From Acidobacteriota bacterium (GTDB lineage Bacteria; Acidobacteriota; CAIWXX01), in assembly GCA_016191015.1 (NCBI GenBank), contig JACPPM010000264.1, positions 1 to 35,680 on the forward strand: DNA of 35,680 bases, given 5' to 3'. The notes beneath the pieces were generated by a model, which did not search any database, was not told the DNA's origin, and saw only the letters and a program-made list of their open reading frames with translations. Shown in pieces: positions 9,201 through 16,391 of this stretch (positions are counted from its first letter, which is position 1; each line of letters starts with the position of its first letter). The position numbers and the translations under genes were made by a program.

Positions 9201-9305
9201 CTGATCGTCTCCACCCTCTTCATCACGCTGTTTGCAGTTCTCCTCTATATGCGGATCAGACTCGCAGACAAACAGGGGGGGTACAGGCCGCCGGGCGCGG
9301 CATAG
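6273..9305 (+). CDS. Cytochrome b (b6 + subunit IV) fused to a nine-site multihaem cytochrome c
   Basis: A 1010-residue fusion. Residues 1-225 are the cytochrome b N-terminal domain with haem ligands H101/H115 and H202/H217; the 15-residue step of the second pair is b6-like. Residues 245-465 are the C-terminal domain with the quinol-site PEWY motif at 300-303 and further membrane helices. Residues 472-491 (basic RARRER, then a hydrophobic run ending PSAAQE) look like a retained signal peptide. The periplasmic part (492-970) has eight CxxCH sites, at C581, C632, C716, C744, C794, C815, C843 and C869, plus one CxxxCH at C670. A helical region and a C-terminal anchor (about 976-992) follow. ATG 6273 is seven bases after AGGGAG. 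It probably passes electrons from quinol via the haem wire to a periplasmic acceptor; no separate cytochrome c1 is seen. Confidence 0.93.
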   Translation: MAEAPHRPFRASILEKPWRWLDERYHLDDVVDFVRHKEIPIGGHAVIWYYFGGIALFFFTVQIVTGILLLMYYEAGENTSYESMKFLVGKVPFGWLIRSIHCWSAHLMVIAVLVHMFSVFFLRSYRKPRELTWMTGFGLLGLVLTFGFSGYLLPWNELSYFATAVGTDSMKSIPYVGEWLLEVLRGGKEVSIRTLHRFFALHVCALPIATFGLVAFHMVLVQRQGMAAPEAHDDTAASKLGAMRFFPNFAMRDVLLWVLCMNILAILAVWLPHGPGIPGMEWNIGDKADPLKPAYPGIKPEWYFLWVYQMLKEFPAHILGMEGPQACMFIASLLMAAWLLVPVLNRSSQRGRKSPAFEDFGVAVVLFLAFLTLKAWDLGVHVPHGEDPAAKPELVQIINRNSAGVIMLLGLGITVLRRMWYGASHFAFTAIALLQAILHGFVGLSYLAASGACTLLFGVAVAFHARRARRERLAAACLLGCLLFSRPSAAQEPQAAAQAGNQMPVEKWPEDFRKLFDANENGKPIVPPEAQAFFRRLPGHAQTLFFSGVESGLLSSPAQLASLLSLDLDDRKIELLLSDNCVLCHTNPDMQSDETLFRLRDGDPVEREKDPYRHLDVREIVSDVHFRQGLMCAGCHGGSPAGTEMDDEIYERWPEASKRKADRTWVPEFCTVRCHANAEFMQRFNPSLPVDQMLKYRESHHGRLLLGKKDSKAAQCVSCHGVHGIRSPESPVSSVNAANIPATCGKCHADPQYMSGYTLSDGTTPIPTDQLEKYRKSVHGLALLQKHDMGAPACNDCHGNHAALPPEVGHIAQVCRTCHVVNGTLFDGSPHKKAFIAHRWPECETCHGKHDIKKTNDEMLAVAQPTSICDPCHRDYGKPLCTETTALFYNSITQVREAGEEIERAAGELAEMGLEVDDLRFGVSGLRDSLLQSRSLIHSFSRTDFSKPYETGMKTAAELRAEVDRMRGEYSFRRNWLIVSTLFITLFAVLLYMRIRLADKQGGYRPPGAA

Positions 9306-9312
9306 CCGTCCC

Positions 9313-9396
9313 GAGTTCAAAGTTCAAAGTTCAAAGTTGAAGAGCCGAGGTCATCTCACGGGTCTGTCATGACCCGGAATCTTGATCTTTGAACTC
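9313..9396. repeat. TTCAAAG inverted-array element A (3' of cytochrome gene)
   Basis: Begins eight bases after the cytochrome stop codon. The left arm is GAGTTCAAAG followed by further TTCAAAG units; the right arm CTTTGAACTC (9387-9396) is its exact reverse complement over ten bases. Nested between them is a second hairpin, CGGGTC (9359-9364) with GACCCG (9371-9376). There is no following T-run. It could act as a transcription terminator or message-stabilising structure. Related elements are at 13426 and 20168. The rest of 9397-9528 shows nothing recognisable. Confidence 0.8.
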
Positions 9397-9528
9397 TGCT
9401 CGGGCCCCGTGTGATCCGCGTCACCTGCAACGACCTCTATGGGAAAGCTCAGGTGATTCTCAGGACTTCCATCGCCACCTGTCCGATCTTCTCGGATGAC
9501 GCTCGAACGAATCCCATGAGAGGTTAAC

Positions 9529-10325
9529 ATGAGAACACACGCAGGTTTCCTTGCCGGCTGCCTGATCAGCGGCATGATCGCCCACGCAGGGAGCACGGCC
9601 GATGGGCGGGTGATCTCAGCAATCGCGTGAGCTGGGACCGTGACGGAAGCCCGCGTACAGCCAGGGGGACCGTGGGTGCCTATGAGACCGGCGGGAGCTC
9701 CCCGGCTTCGGCAGATCTCTCGATGACGATGAGCGTCTCGCCGGAAGCAGGAGTCGTAGGCGCCACCCTCACCTACTCGCTCGATCTGCGCAACAACGGC
9801 CCCGATGAGGTGTCCGGCGTTCAGATATCGGACACTCTGCCCTCCGCGCTATCCATCGTCTCGGCCACACCGAGCCAGGGAGTATGCGGCAGAGGAGGGT
9901 TCATCGGCTGCGACCTCGGCTCCCTGCCTGCTGGCGCGAACGCCACTATCGAGATCCAGGCCGTGACGCTTTCAGCCGGCGAGATTGTCAATCACGCTTC
10001 CGTGCTCTCCCGCCAGACCGATCCGGTGCCTTCCAACAATGCGGCATCGGCAGCCGCGACGATCACGGGTGGAGCGGTGACTGCGCGATTGGCCGTCAGG
10101 GTTGTCGGTAGAGGGTCGGTCATGAGCAGCCCCGGTGGGATTGCCTGCCCCGGGGACTGTGTGGAAGAATTCCCGATCGATGGACGGATCACTCTGGCGG
10201 CTGTGCCGGCGCGCGGCCACCGATTCGCCGGCTGGCGTGGTGGGTGCCGAGGTACCGGATCGTGCAGTCTCACCATGACATCCGCTCGCCAGGTCACCGC
10301 CCGTTTCCGCCGCGCGCGTTCGTAG
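9529..10325 (+). pseudogene. Decayed or frameshifted secreted protein (choice-of-anchor Q tail, DUF11, InlB-type repeat)
   Basis: A good start exists at ATG 9529 (AGAGG five bases upstream) encoding a signal peptide, MRTHAGFLAGCLISGMIAHA, but this frame stops at 9628-9630 after 33 codons. Another frame then runs from 9627 (GTG overlapping the TGA as GTGA) to 10325. It begins SWDRDGSPRT..GAYETG, which resembles the very end of choice-of-anchor Q/beta-helix surface proteins. It continues with a DUF11-like beta domain (about 9720-10060) and a Cys-containing InlB B-repeat-like domain (GHRFAGWRGGC, to the end). The most economical reading is that a long surface-protein gene lost its middle, leaving signal peptide and tail out of frame. 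A short secreted protein made by a frameshift, or a sequencing error plus natural truncation, cannot be excluded. Confidence 0.6.
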
Positions 10326-10465
10326 GAACCGGCCCGCGCCCGATCCCTCATCGAGCGCCGGCCTGATTTCGCGAGTGGGAGTGGAGGCGCGAGAACGGGC
10401 GCACCTTCCCCTTCTAGCCGATTTCAGGTCGGATTGCGCATTATGGGAGGAAGGAGGGCGCTCAC

Positions 10466-11359
10466 ATGGCTCGAGGGTCGGGGGGGCATTACGGGACGGC
10501 GCCGCGGGCGTTGATTCCGGTGTTGGCGATGGCTCTCCTGGGTGGATCGGCCATCGCCGTGCGGGCGGCGACCGACATGGGCAACGCGAGCGTGCCGCTT
10601 ATTTCGTCCCTCACGGCGAATCCGAAGGTGGTCCAGCAGAACCGGACGACGCGGGTGGCGCTCACGTACAGGTTCAGTGATGCGGGTCGGGATTTGCGCG
10701 GGGGGATGCTCAAGGTGACGATCCTGCGCTCCTCGGGCGGCGAAGTGGAATTGACGTACGCATTGACAAAGCCGAAACACGAGGGCGCCACCGGTCAGGA
10801 AACCGTACCGATCGACGTTATGTGTGACACGAGCAGTTTGGTGAAGATCACGGCAAGGTTGCAGGATGCGGGCGGGCGCACGAGCCAGGCCAAGACAGTG
10901 CAGCTCGCGACTCCCGGCACTGAGGTTGGGCAGCAGGCGGCCAACTTCACACTGGTCGATCAGAGCGGCCATCCGGTGTCATTGCGCGATTACGCGGGCA
11001 AAGTAATCCTGTTGCACCTCTCCGCCATGTGGTGCCGACCGTGTCAGAGCGAGGCGGAAGATGCCGAGGAGCTGCAGCGGCGATACAAAGACCGGGGGTT
11101 TGTTATCCTGGGTGTGCTGATCGAGGACTACGCGGGCGATCCGCCCGATCAGACGGATCAGCTGGCATGGGCGAACAGCTACTCGCTCACCTTCCCCGTG
11201 CTCGCGAGCGGTGACTCCATCGCGTGGAATCTCTACGACGATGAAGGCTACATCCCGCTCAATGTGATCATCGGCCGGGATCAGGTCATCACGTACAAGG
11301 ACGTGGGCTACACTCCGGACGGGCTCGAGACTGAGATCGTCGAAGCCCTGAACAACTAA
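10466..11359 (+). CDS. Secreted thioredoxin-like (TlpA/redoxin family) protein with N-terminal beta domain
   Basis: A 297-residue exported protein. ATG 10466 is seven bases after AAGGAGGG. A signal peptide occupies about 1-35. Residues 40-150 form a beta-rich Ig-like region of no family I recognise. Residues 153-297 are a TlpA/AhpC-TSA-like thioredoxin fold: a PxxF-type entry (QAANFTLVDQSG), the strand VILLHLSAMWC, and the active site WCRPC with C190 and C193. A long insertion loop (EDYAGDPPDQTDQ) precedes the cis-Pro-like region (YIPLNVII). It probably reduces or oxidises thiols in extracytoplasmic proteins. The partner is unknown and it appears monocistronic. Confidence 0.82.
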   Translation: MARGSGGHYGTAPRALIPVLAMALLGGSAIAVRAATDMGNASVPLISSLTANPKVVQQNRTTRVALTYRFSDAGRDLRGGMLKVTILRSSGGEVELTYALTKPKHEGATGQETVPIDVMCDTSSLVKITARLQDAGGRTSQAKTVQLATPGTEVGQQAANFTLVDQSGHPVSLRDYAGKVILLHLSAMWCRPCQSEAEDAEELQRRYKDRGFVILGVLIEDYAGDPPDQTDQLAWANSYSLTFPVLASGDSIAWNLYDDEGYIPLNVIIGRDQVITYKDVGYTPDGLETEIVEALNN

Positions 11360-11457
11360 TCGCCGGTCGCCACATCATGCAGGCAAAACACCGCGTGCGC
11401 GTCTCGGCGCTTTCATTTTCATGTCCGAAATTGGCCAACCGCGCGCGAAGGCGATGG

Positions 11458-11463
11458 TACACT
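11458..11463 (+). promoter_or_regulatory. Candidate -10 box of the Ada-AlkA gene (leaderless pattern)
   Basis: TACACT ends exactly seven bases before the ATG at 11471, so the transcript would start at or one base before the start codon, and no Shine-Dalgarno sequence is present. The -35 region (11431-11438) contains the palindrome TTGGCCAA, a possible operator. MrfA shows the same -10-to-ATG spacing. Confidence 0.4.
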
Positions 11464-11470
11464 GTGTGGC

Positions 11471-12922
11471 ATGGAACTGGATACGAGAGCTTGTTATGAA
11501 GCGCTGCGAAGCCGTGATCCGCGGTTCGACGGCCGATTCTTCACAGGTGTATTGACGACCGGCATTTATTGCCGCCCGATCTGTCCGGCCGTGACGCCGC
11601 GGTTTGAGAATGTCCGGTTCTTCGCCTGCGCGGCTGCGGCCGAGGAGAACGGGTTCCGGCCGTGCAAGCGCTGCCGTCCGGAAACCGCCCCCGGCACGCC
11701 GCCCTGGGCGGGGACATCGACGACCGTGAAACGCGCGCTGCGCCTCATCGCCGAGGGCGGTCTGGATGACGGAGGTGTCGATGTATTGGCTGCGAAGCTG
11801 GGCATCGGAGCCCGCCACTTGCGCCGGCTGTTCCATGAGGAGTTGGGAGCGTCACCCTTGTCCGTAGCCGAAACGCATCGCATCCACTTTGCCCGGAAGC
11901 TGCTCGACTCTACCGATTGGCCGGTCGGCCGCCTCGCGCTGCTCTCAGGCTTCGGGAGTGTCCGCCGATTCAACGACGCGATCCGGAATACATTTGGTCT
12001 CCCACCGACTCGATTGCGGAGGATGAGCGAGGGGGTTGGTCCGACGAAATCCCCGCGGCTTCGGATCCCCTACGTGCCACCGTACGACTGGGATGCTCTT
12101 CTCGACTGGTTCGAAGTGCGCGCCGTCCCAGGCCTCGAATTGGTCCGCGACGGCGCCTATCGGCGTACGTTCGAATTGGCGGGGGCGCGCGGGATACTCG
12201 AGGTGCGCCACGATCCGCGCTCGAAGTGTCTGGAGGTACTCCTCCCGGCACAGGTTACCGCAAGCCTGATCCCGCTCGCCGAGAAGGTCCGGCGGCAATT
12301 CGATTGCAGCTCGGTGCCCCAGCAGATCGCCACGCACCTGCGGCGCGATCCCCTCCTGGCACCGCTCGTGTCCCGGCGGCCTGGTCTGCGCGTGCCTGGG
12401 GCGTTCTGCCCCTTCGAGCTCGCAGTGCGCGCAATCCTCGGACAACAGGTATCCGTCCGCGGCGCGCGGACGTTCGCGGAGCGATTGGTGCAGATTTTTG
12501 GCGATCCCATGCCGGGAGATACGGCCGGGCTCACCCATGTGTTCCCGGACCCAAGCAGGCTGATGCAGGCGGACCTGAGCCGGATCGGCATCACGCGCGC
12601 CCGAGCATCGACGATCCGCGCGGTTGCCGCGGCATTCTGCGACGGCCGGATCGATCTTTCTCAGAATACGGAGCTGGACGGATTCGTCGGCCGTCTTGCT
12701 GCAATCCCGGGTGTGGGCCCGTGGACGGCCCACTACATCGCCATGAGGGGCGCTGGTGAGCCGGATGCGTTCCCATCCGGCGACCTGTGGTTGCGGCGGG
12801 CAGCATCAACGACGACAAATCCACTGAAATCCCGGGAGCTCGAATCCCGGTCCGCTGCGTGGCGGCCGTGGCGCGCATACGCGGCAATGCATTTGTGGCT
12901 CAAGACGGAGGTAAGGAAATGA
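11471..12922 (+). CDS. alkA: Ada-type regulator fused to AlkA 3-methyladenine DNA glycosylase
   Basis: A 483-residue alkylation-repair fusion. Residues 1-75 are an Ada N-terminal zinc domain with all four cysteines: C34 and C38 in YCRPICPA, C65 and C68 in PCKRC. One of these (C34 by alignment) is the methyl-phosphotriester acceptor in Ada. Residues 85-185 are an AraC-type DNA-binding domain (GIGARHLRRLFHEELG). Residues 195-300 correspond to the AlkA N-terminal domain. Residues 310-483 are the HhH-GPD glycosylase, with hairpin AIPGVGPWTAHYIAMR (411-426) and catalytic Asp at D438 (PSGDLWLRR). It should sense methylated backbone, activate transcription and excise alkylated bases. Its stop overlaps the methyltransferase start. 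Such Ada-AlkA fusions are known in other phyla. Confidence 0.93.
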   Translation: MELDTRACYEALRSRDPRFDGRFFTGVLTTGIYCRPICPAVTPRFENVRFFACAAAAEENGFRPCKRCRPETAPGTPPWAGTSTTVKRALRLIAEGGLDDGGVDVLAAKLGIGARHLRRLFHEELGASPLSVAETHRIHFARKLLDSTDWPVGRLALLSGFGSVRRFNDAIRNTFGLPPTRLRRMSEGVGPTKSPRLRIPYVPPYDWDALLDWFEVRAVPGLELVRDGAYRRTFELAGARGILEVRHDPRSKCLEVLLPAQVTASLIPLAEKVRRQFDCSSVPQQIATHLRRDPLLAPLVSRRPGLRVPGAFCPFELAVRAILGQQVSVRGARTFAERLVQIFGDPMPGDTAGLTHVFPDPSRLMQADLSRIGITRARASTIRAVAAAFCDGRIDLSQNTELDGFVGRLAAIPGVGPWTAHYIAMRGAGEPDAFPSGDLWLRRAASTTTNPLKSRELESRSAAWRPWRAYAAMHLWLKTEVRK

Positions 12923-13419
12923 TGATGCACATCGACCATTGTGAATCCCCGATCGGCCGCTTGGTTCTTGCGGCCGGCGATCACGGCCTGGTCGCGCTCG
13001 AATTCGAGGACCACTGGGACGTGGCTCGAAAGCGGCTCGAGCACCGGTTCGGCACTGTAAGCAACGGGCAGCCTCTCGTGGAGACCAGAGCGAAGCTTGA
13101 GGCGTATTTTGCCGGCGAGGTGACGGCGCTGGACGAGGTGGCCGTTGATCCACAGGGAACGCCGTTTCAGCTTCGCGTGTGGAAAGCATTGCGCGCAATC
13201 CCGGCGGGCAGAACCGCCTCGTACGGCAACATCGCGCGGTCACTCGGTCTCCCCGCTGGCGCCTCGCGCGCGATCGGCGCCGCCAACGGGAGCAACCCGG
13301 TCGCAATCGTGATTCCGTGTCATCGCGTGATCCGCAGCGACGGCGCCCTCAGCGGGTACGGCGGCGGAGTCGAGAGGAAGCGATGGCTGCTCCAGCACGA
13401 AGGCGCGATCCTGCTTTAG
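12919..13419 (+). CDS. ogt: Methylated-DNA--protein-cysteine S-methyltransferase
   Basis: A 166-residue suicide methyltransferase removing methyl groups from O6-methylguanine. The active site is IPCHRVI with acceptor C134; the DNA-binding helix is GASRAIGAANGSNP (114-127). The start is the first of three ATG codons, at 12919, seven bases after GGAGG. This ATG overlaps the TGA of the Ada-AlkA gene (ATGA), so translation is coupled and the pair forms a compact alkylation-repair operon. An in-frame extension upstream inside the glycosylase gene is ignored because it lacks a binding site. The fused upstream protein has only the Ada N-domain, so this gene supplies the C-terminal Ada activity separately. 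Confidence 0.95.
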   Translation: MMMHIDHCESPIGRLVLAAGDHGLVALEFEDHWDVARKRLEHRFGTVSNGQPLVETRAKLEAYFAGEVTALDEVAVDPQGTPFQLRVWKALRAIPAGRTASYGNIARSLGLPAGASRAIGAANGSNPVAIVIPCHRVIRSDGALSGYGGGVERKRWLLQHEGAILL

Positions 13420-13425
13420 TGGTTT

Positions 13426-13520
13426 CGAGTTCAAAGTTAAAAGTTCAAAGTTCAAAAGCGTCAAGCGAGCCTCCGAGTGGTCTTGAACTTTGAACTTTGA
13501 ACTTGGACCTTTGAGCTCGA
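13426..13520. repeat. TTCAAAG inverted-array element B (3' of ogt)
   Basis: Begins seven bases after the ogt stop. The left array (13426-13458) contains CGAGTTCAAAG and further AGTTCAAAG units. The right array (13481-13520) reads TTGAACTTTGAACTTTGAAC and ends TTTGAGCTCG, near the reverse complement of the left edge. A 22-base spacer separates the arms, allowing a long imperfect hairpin. It may end the repair operon transcript. Confidence 0.85.
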
Positions 13521-13577
13521 GACAAGCCAATACTCCCTCCCACGCCATTCTGCCACACTAGCAATGATGTTCTGAGA

Positions 13578-13586
13578 TGATAGAAT
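13578..13586 (+). promoter_or_regulatory. Candidate extended -10 promoter for prfB
   Basis: TGATAGAAT fits the extended -10 pattern (TGN then TAGAAT). The -35 region is not recognisable, as is common with extended -10 promoters. Transcription would start near 13593, giving a leader of about 37 bases before the prfB ATG. Confidence 0.35.
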
Positions 13587-13629
13587 GACCGCACCCCGGA
13601 TGGACTTGGGTATGGAGGAAGGTGCAATC

Positions 13630-14728
13630 ATGCTGGAGGAACTGAAGGACAAGCATACTGGGCAGAAGAAGCTGCTCGAAGAGCTCCGGGGTTTTCTTTG
13701 AGATCGAACACAAGCGGGATGAGATTGCGGCGATCGATCACCGGATGTCCGACCCGGGCGCGTGGAGCAATCAGGAGCTGCTCAAGGAGCTGAACCGGAG
13801 CAAGAAGCGGCTGGCCGGTACGACCGAGAGGTTTGGTCATCTCGAACGCAGTATTTCGGATGCGGGCGCGCTGCTGGAGCTGTTGGAGGAAGGGGAGGCG
13901 TCGGTCGAACCGGAGTTTCGAGGGCTGCTGAAGGCGATCGAGGCGGACGCGGAGAAGCTGAGGCTCGAGGCGCTCTTCTCCGACGAAGCCGATGCCAAAG
14001 ACGCCTACCTCGAGATCAACTCAGGTGCGGGCGGAACCGATGCGCAGGATTGGGCTCAGATGCTGCTACGTATGTACCTGCGGTTCTGCGACAAGGAGGG
14101 GTTCGCGGCGACGGTCGTAGACTCGCAACCGGGAGACGAGGCGGGGATCAGGAGCGCCACGGTGAGCATCGAGGGGCCGTACGCCTTTGGATACCTGAAA
14201 GAGGAAGTGGGTGTGCACAGGCTCGTCCGCATCTCTCCGTTCGACTCGAATGCGCGGAGGCACACGGCTTTCGCGTCTGTGTTCGCATACCCTCAGGTGG
14301 ACGAGTCGATCAAAGTCGACATCGATCCGAAGGACCTGCGCGTGGACACATATCGCAGCAGCGGCCACGGAGGTCAGCACATCAATGTGACCGATTCCGC
14401 GGTGCGGATCACGCATATCCCGACCAACACTGTGGTGTCGTGCCAGAACGAACGGAGTCAGATTCGGAATCGCGACTTGGCGATGCGCGTTCTGATGGCG
14501 CGTTTGGTGGAGCTCGAGCGGGGAAAGCAGCTCAAGAAGAAGCAGGAGATCGAGGACGCGAAGAAGGACATCGGCTGGGGCAGCCAGATCCGCTCGTATG
14601 TTTTGCACCCCTATCAGATGGTCAAGGACCATCGCACGAAGCTCGAAATCGGTGACGTGAATCGGGTATTGGACGGCGACCTTGAGGAGCTGATCAAGGC
14701 TGCGCTGCATATGAATCGGAAGAAGTAG
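13630..14728 (+). CDS. prfB: Peptide chain release factor 2, made by programmed +1 frameshift
   Basis: Two frames join at an in-frame TGA at 13699-13701. The first encodes 23 residues from ATG 13630 (AAGG and GGAGG upstream) and ends RGFL; after a +1 shift the second continues EIEHKRDE to 14728, giving 365 residues, the E. coli RF2 length. RF2 hallmarks are present: the stop-recognition SPF tripeptide at 202-204 (RISPFDSNARRHT) and the peptidyl-tRNA hydrolysis motif GGQ at 247-249 (GHGGQHIN). RF2 reads UGA and UAA. As in most bacteria, scarcity of RF2 at the internal UGA favours shifting, so the protein controls its own level. serA follows after 19 bases, probably on the same transcript. A gene call starting at 13745 would lose the first 38 residues. 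Confidence 0.97.
13687..13702 (+). promoter_or_regulatory. prfB: RF2 programmed +1 frameshift site
   Basis: The sequence CGGGGTTTTCTTTGAG contains the canonical slippery CTT followed by TGA (13696-13701). A G-rich Shine-Dalgarno-like CGGGGT lies three bases upstream of CTT, the spacing used in other prfB genes. The ribosome slips from CTT to TTT and continues with GAG. Confidence 0.95.
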
Positions 14729-14747
14729 GCGGCATTGAGGTGAAGCA

Positions 14748-16322
14748 GTGAGAATACTGGTATCTGACGACATCAGCGAATCCGCGCTCGGGGTTTTCTC
14801 AGGCACGGGCTGGAGCGTGCAGAAGAGGACGGGGCTGAAGAGCGAGGAGCTCGCCGCGATCATCGCCGAGTACGACGCGCTTCTGGTGAGGAGCGCGACG
14901 AAAGTGACCCGCGAGTTGCTCACGTGCGCCTCGAAGTTGCGCGTGGTCGGGCGCGCCGGCATGGGCGTGGACAATATCGACGTCGAAGCCGCGACGGTGA
15001 AGGGTGTGGTCGTGATGAACACACCCGGGGCGAACACGATATCCACGGCGGAGCATGCGATGGCGTTGCTGCTGGCGGCGGCGAAGCATGTGACACAGGC
15101 GGCGGCGAGCATGAAGGCGGGGCGTTGGGATAAGAAGAGTTTCGTCAATATGGAGCTCCGCGGCAAGACTCTCGGCATCATCGGGTTGGGGCGTATCGGC
15201 CAGGAAGTCGCCAGGCGGGCAGCGGCGTTCGAGATGCGCTTGATGGCGTATGACCCATTCGTATCCGAGAGCGTCGCGCGTTCGTTGCATGCGCACCTCG
15301 CCCCCCTGGACCAGCTGCTCGCCGAATCGGATTTTGTCTCCCTGCATGCCACGCTGACGGCCGAGTCAAGAAACCTCATCGACGCGACCGCGCTGGGCAG
15401 GATGAAGCCTGGGGCCGTCCTGATCAACTGCGCGCGCGGCGATCTGGTCGACGAGGACGCCGTCCTTGAAGCGCTTGAAAGCAAGCGCATCGCCTGCGCC
15501 GCCCTGGACGTCTTCAAGAAGGAGCCCCTCACGGACTACCGCCTGGCGTCGCACCCGAATGTCATTCCGACGCCGCACCTGGCCGCCTCCACGTCGGAGG
15601 CGCAGGAGCTGGTCGGCGTCGAAATCGCGCGCCAGATCTATGACTACTTGAAAGACGGGATCGTGCGCAACGCCGTGAACGTGTCAGCGATTCCAGTCGA
15701 AGACCGGACGGTGGTCGAGCCATTCCTCACACTCGGGGGCAGGCTCGGCGCTTTCGCCGCTCAGATCACACAGGGACGCATGGAGGAGGTCGAGATCGAG
15801 TACCATGGGGATGCTCTTCACAAGTACGCAAACACGATCTCCAGTCACGTCCTCCGCGGATTGCTGGGCACGATCATCGAAAACGTCAATGAAGTGAACG
15901 CTCTGCATATCGCCCGTTCGCGAGGAATCAGGTTACGGGAGGAGTTCTCGCCGGCGGCCTCCCCGTACCCGAGTCTCATCGGAGTGCGCCTGAGGACGGA
16001 TGAGACACAGACACACCTGGAAGGCACCGCCTTCAACCACCGCCTTTGCCGTCTGGTGTCTTGCGACGGCCTCCCCCTCGACATCCACCTCGGAGGAGGA
16101 ATGCTGTTCATCCGTAACCGCGACGTCCCCGGGGTGATCGGCCAGCTCGGGACCGCGCTCGGCGGCCATACCATCAACATCGGGCAGATGAGCCTCAGCA
16201 GAAACAGCGAAACTCACCTCGCAATGGCCGTGCTCAGTGTCGACGGGGAGGTCGGGACCGAGGTCGTCGAAGAGCTCCGCCGAATCACGGCAGTGGAATA
16301 CGCACGATACGTTGAGGTATGA
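14748..16322 (+). CDS. serA: D-3-phosphoglycerate dehydrogenase
   Basis: A 524-residue long-type PGDH catalysing the first step of serine synthesis (3-phosphoglycerate to 3-phosphohydroxypyruvate, NAD-linked). The substrate and nucleotide domains are complete: NAD loop GLGRIG at 146-151, and catalytic R230 (NCARGDLV), E259 (FKKEP) and H277 (PTPHLAAST). Residues 310-450 form the intervening ASB domain, and 453-524 the C-terminal ACT domain (RDVPGVIGQLG..HTINIGQM), which in relatives mediates serine feedback inhibition. The start is GTG at 14748, just downstream of a GAGGTGA binding site. It is probably co-transcribed with prfB. Of the regulatory ligand contacts I can see only that the ACT core is conserved. 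Confidence 0.96.
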   Translation: MRILVSDDISESALGVFSGTGWSVQKRTGLKSEELAAIIAEYDALLVRSATKVTRELLTCASKLRVVGRAGMGVDNIDVEAATVKGVVVMNTPGANTISTAEHAMALLLAAAKHVTQAAASMKAGRWDKKSFVNMELRGKTLGIIGLGRIGQEVARRAAAFEMRLMAYDPFVSESVARSLHAHLAPLDQLLAESDFVSLHATLTAESRNLIDATALGRMKPGAVLINCARGDLVDEDAVLEALESKRIACAALDVFKKEPLTDYRLASHPNVIPTPHLAASTSEAQELVGVEIARQIYDYLKDGIVRNAVNVSAIPVEDRTVVEPFLTLGGRLGAFAAQITQGRMEEVEIEYHGDALHKYANTISSHVLRGLLGTIIENVNEVNALHIARSRGIRLREEFSPAASPYPSLIGVRLRTDETQTHLEGTAFNHRLCRLVSCDGLPLDIHLGGGMLFIRNRDVPGVIGQLGTALGGHTINIGQMSLSRNSETHLAMAVLSVDGEVGTEVVEELRRITAVEYARYVEV

Positions 16323-16354
16323 GGCTGCGCGCAAGACGAGGCTTCTACGATTTC

Positions 16355-16363
16355 TGCTATACT
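16355..16363 (+). promoter_or_regulatory. Candidate extended -10 promoter for the outer-membrane protein
   Basis: TGCTATACT is a near-perfect extended -10 element lying 28 bases before the GTG start. Transcription would start near 16370, just upstream of the GGAGG at 16381-16385. No good -35 hexamer is visible. Confidence 0.45.
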
Positions 16364-16391
16364 CGGACGTGAACAACCGAGGAGGAAGAAA

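Noticed and set aside
13426-13520. CRISPR-like short repeats (TTCAAAG units)
   Set aside because: The units are 7-9 bases without regular unique spacers and occur as inverted arrays; no cas genes are present.
13630-13701. prfB as a pseudogene with a premature stop
   Set aside because: The stop is the canonical CTT-TGA programmed frameshift site and the second frame is intact RF2.
14066-15532. 488-codon open frame antisense to prfB/serA
   Set aside because: Shadow of two well-supported genes; low-complexity Ser/Arg/Ala composition.
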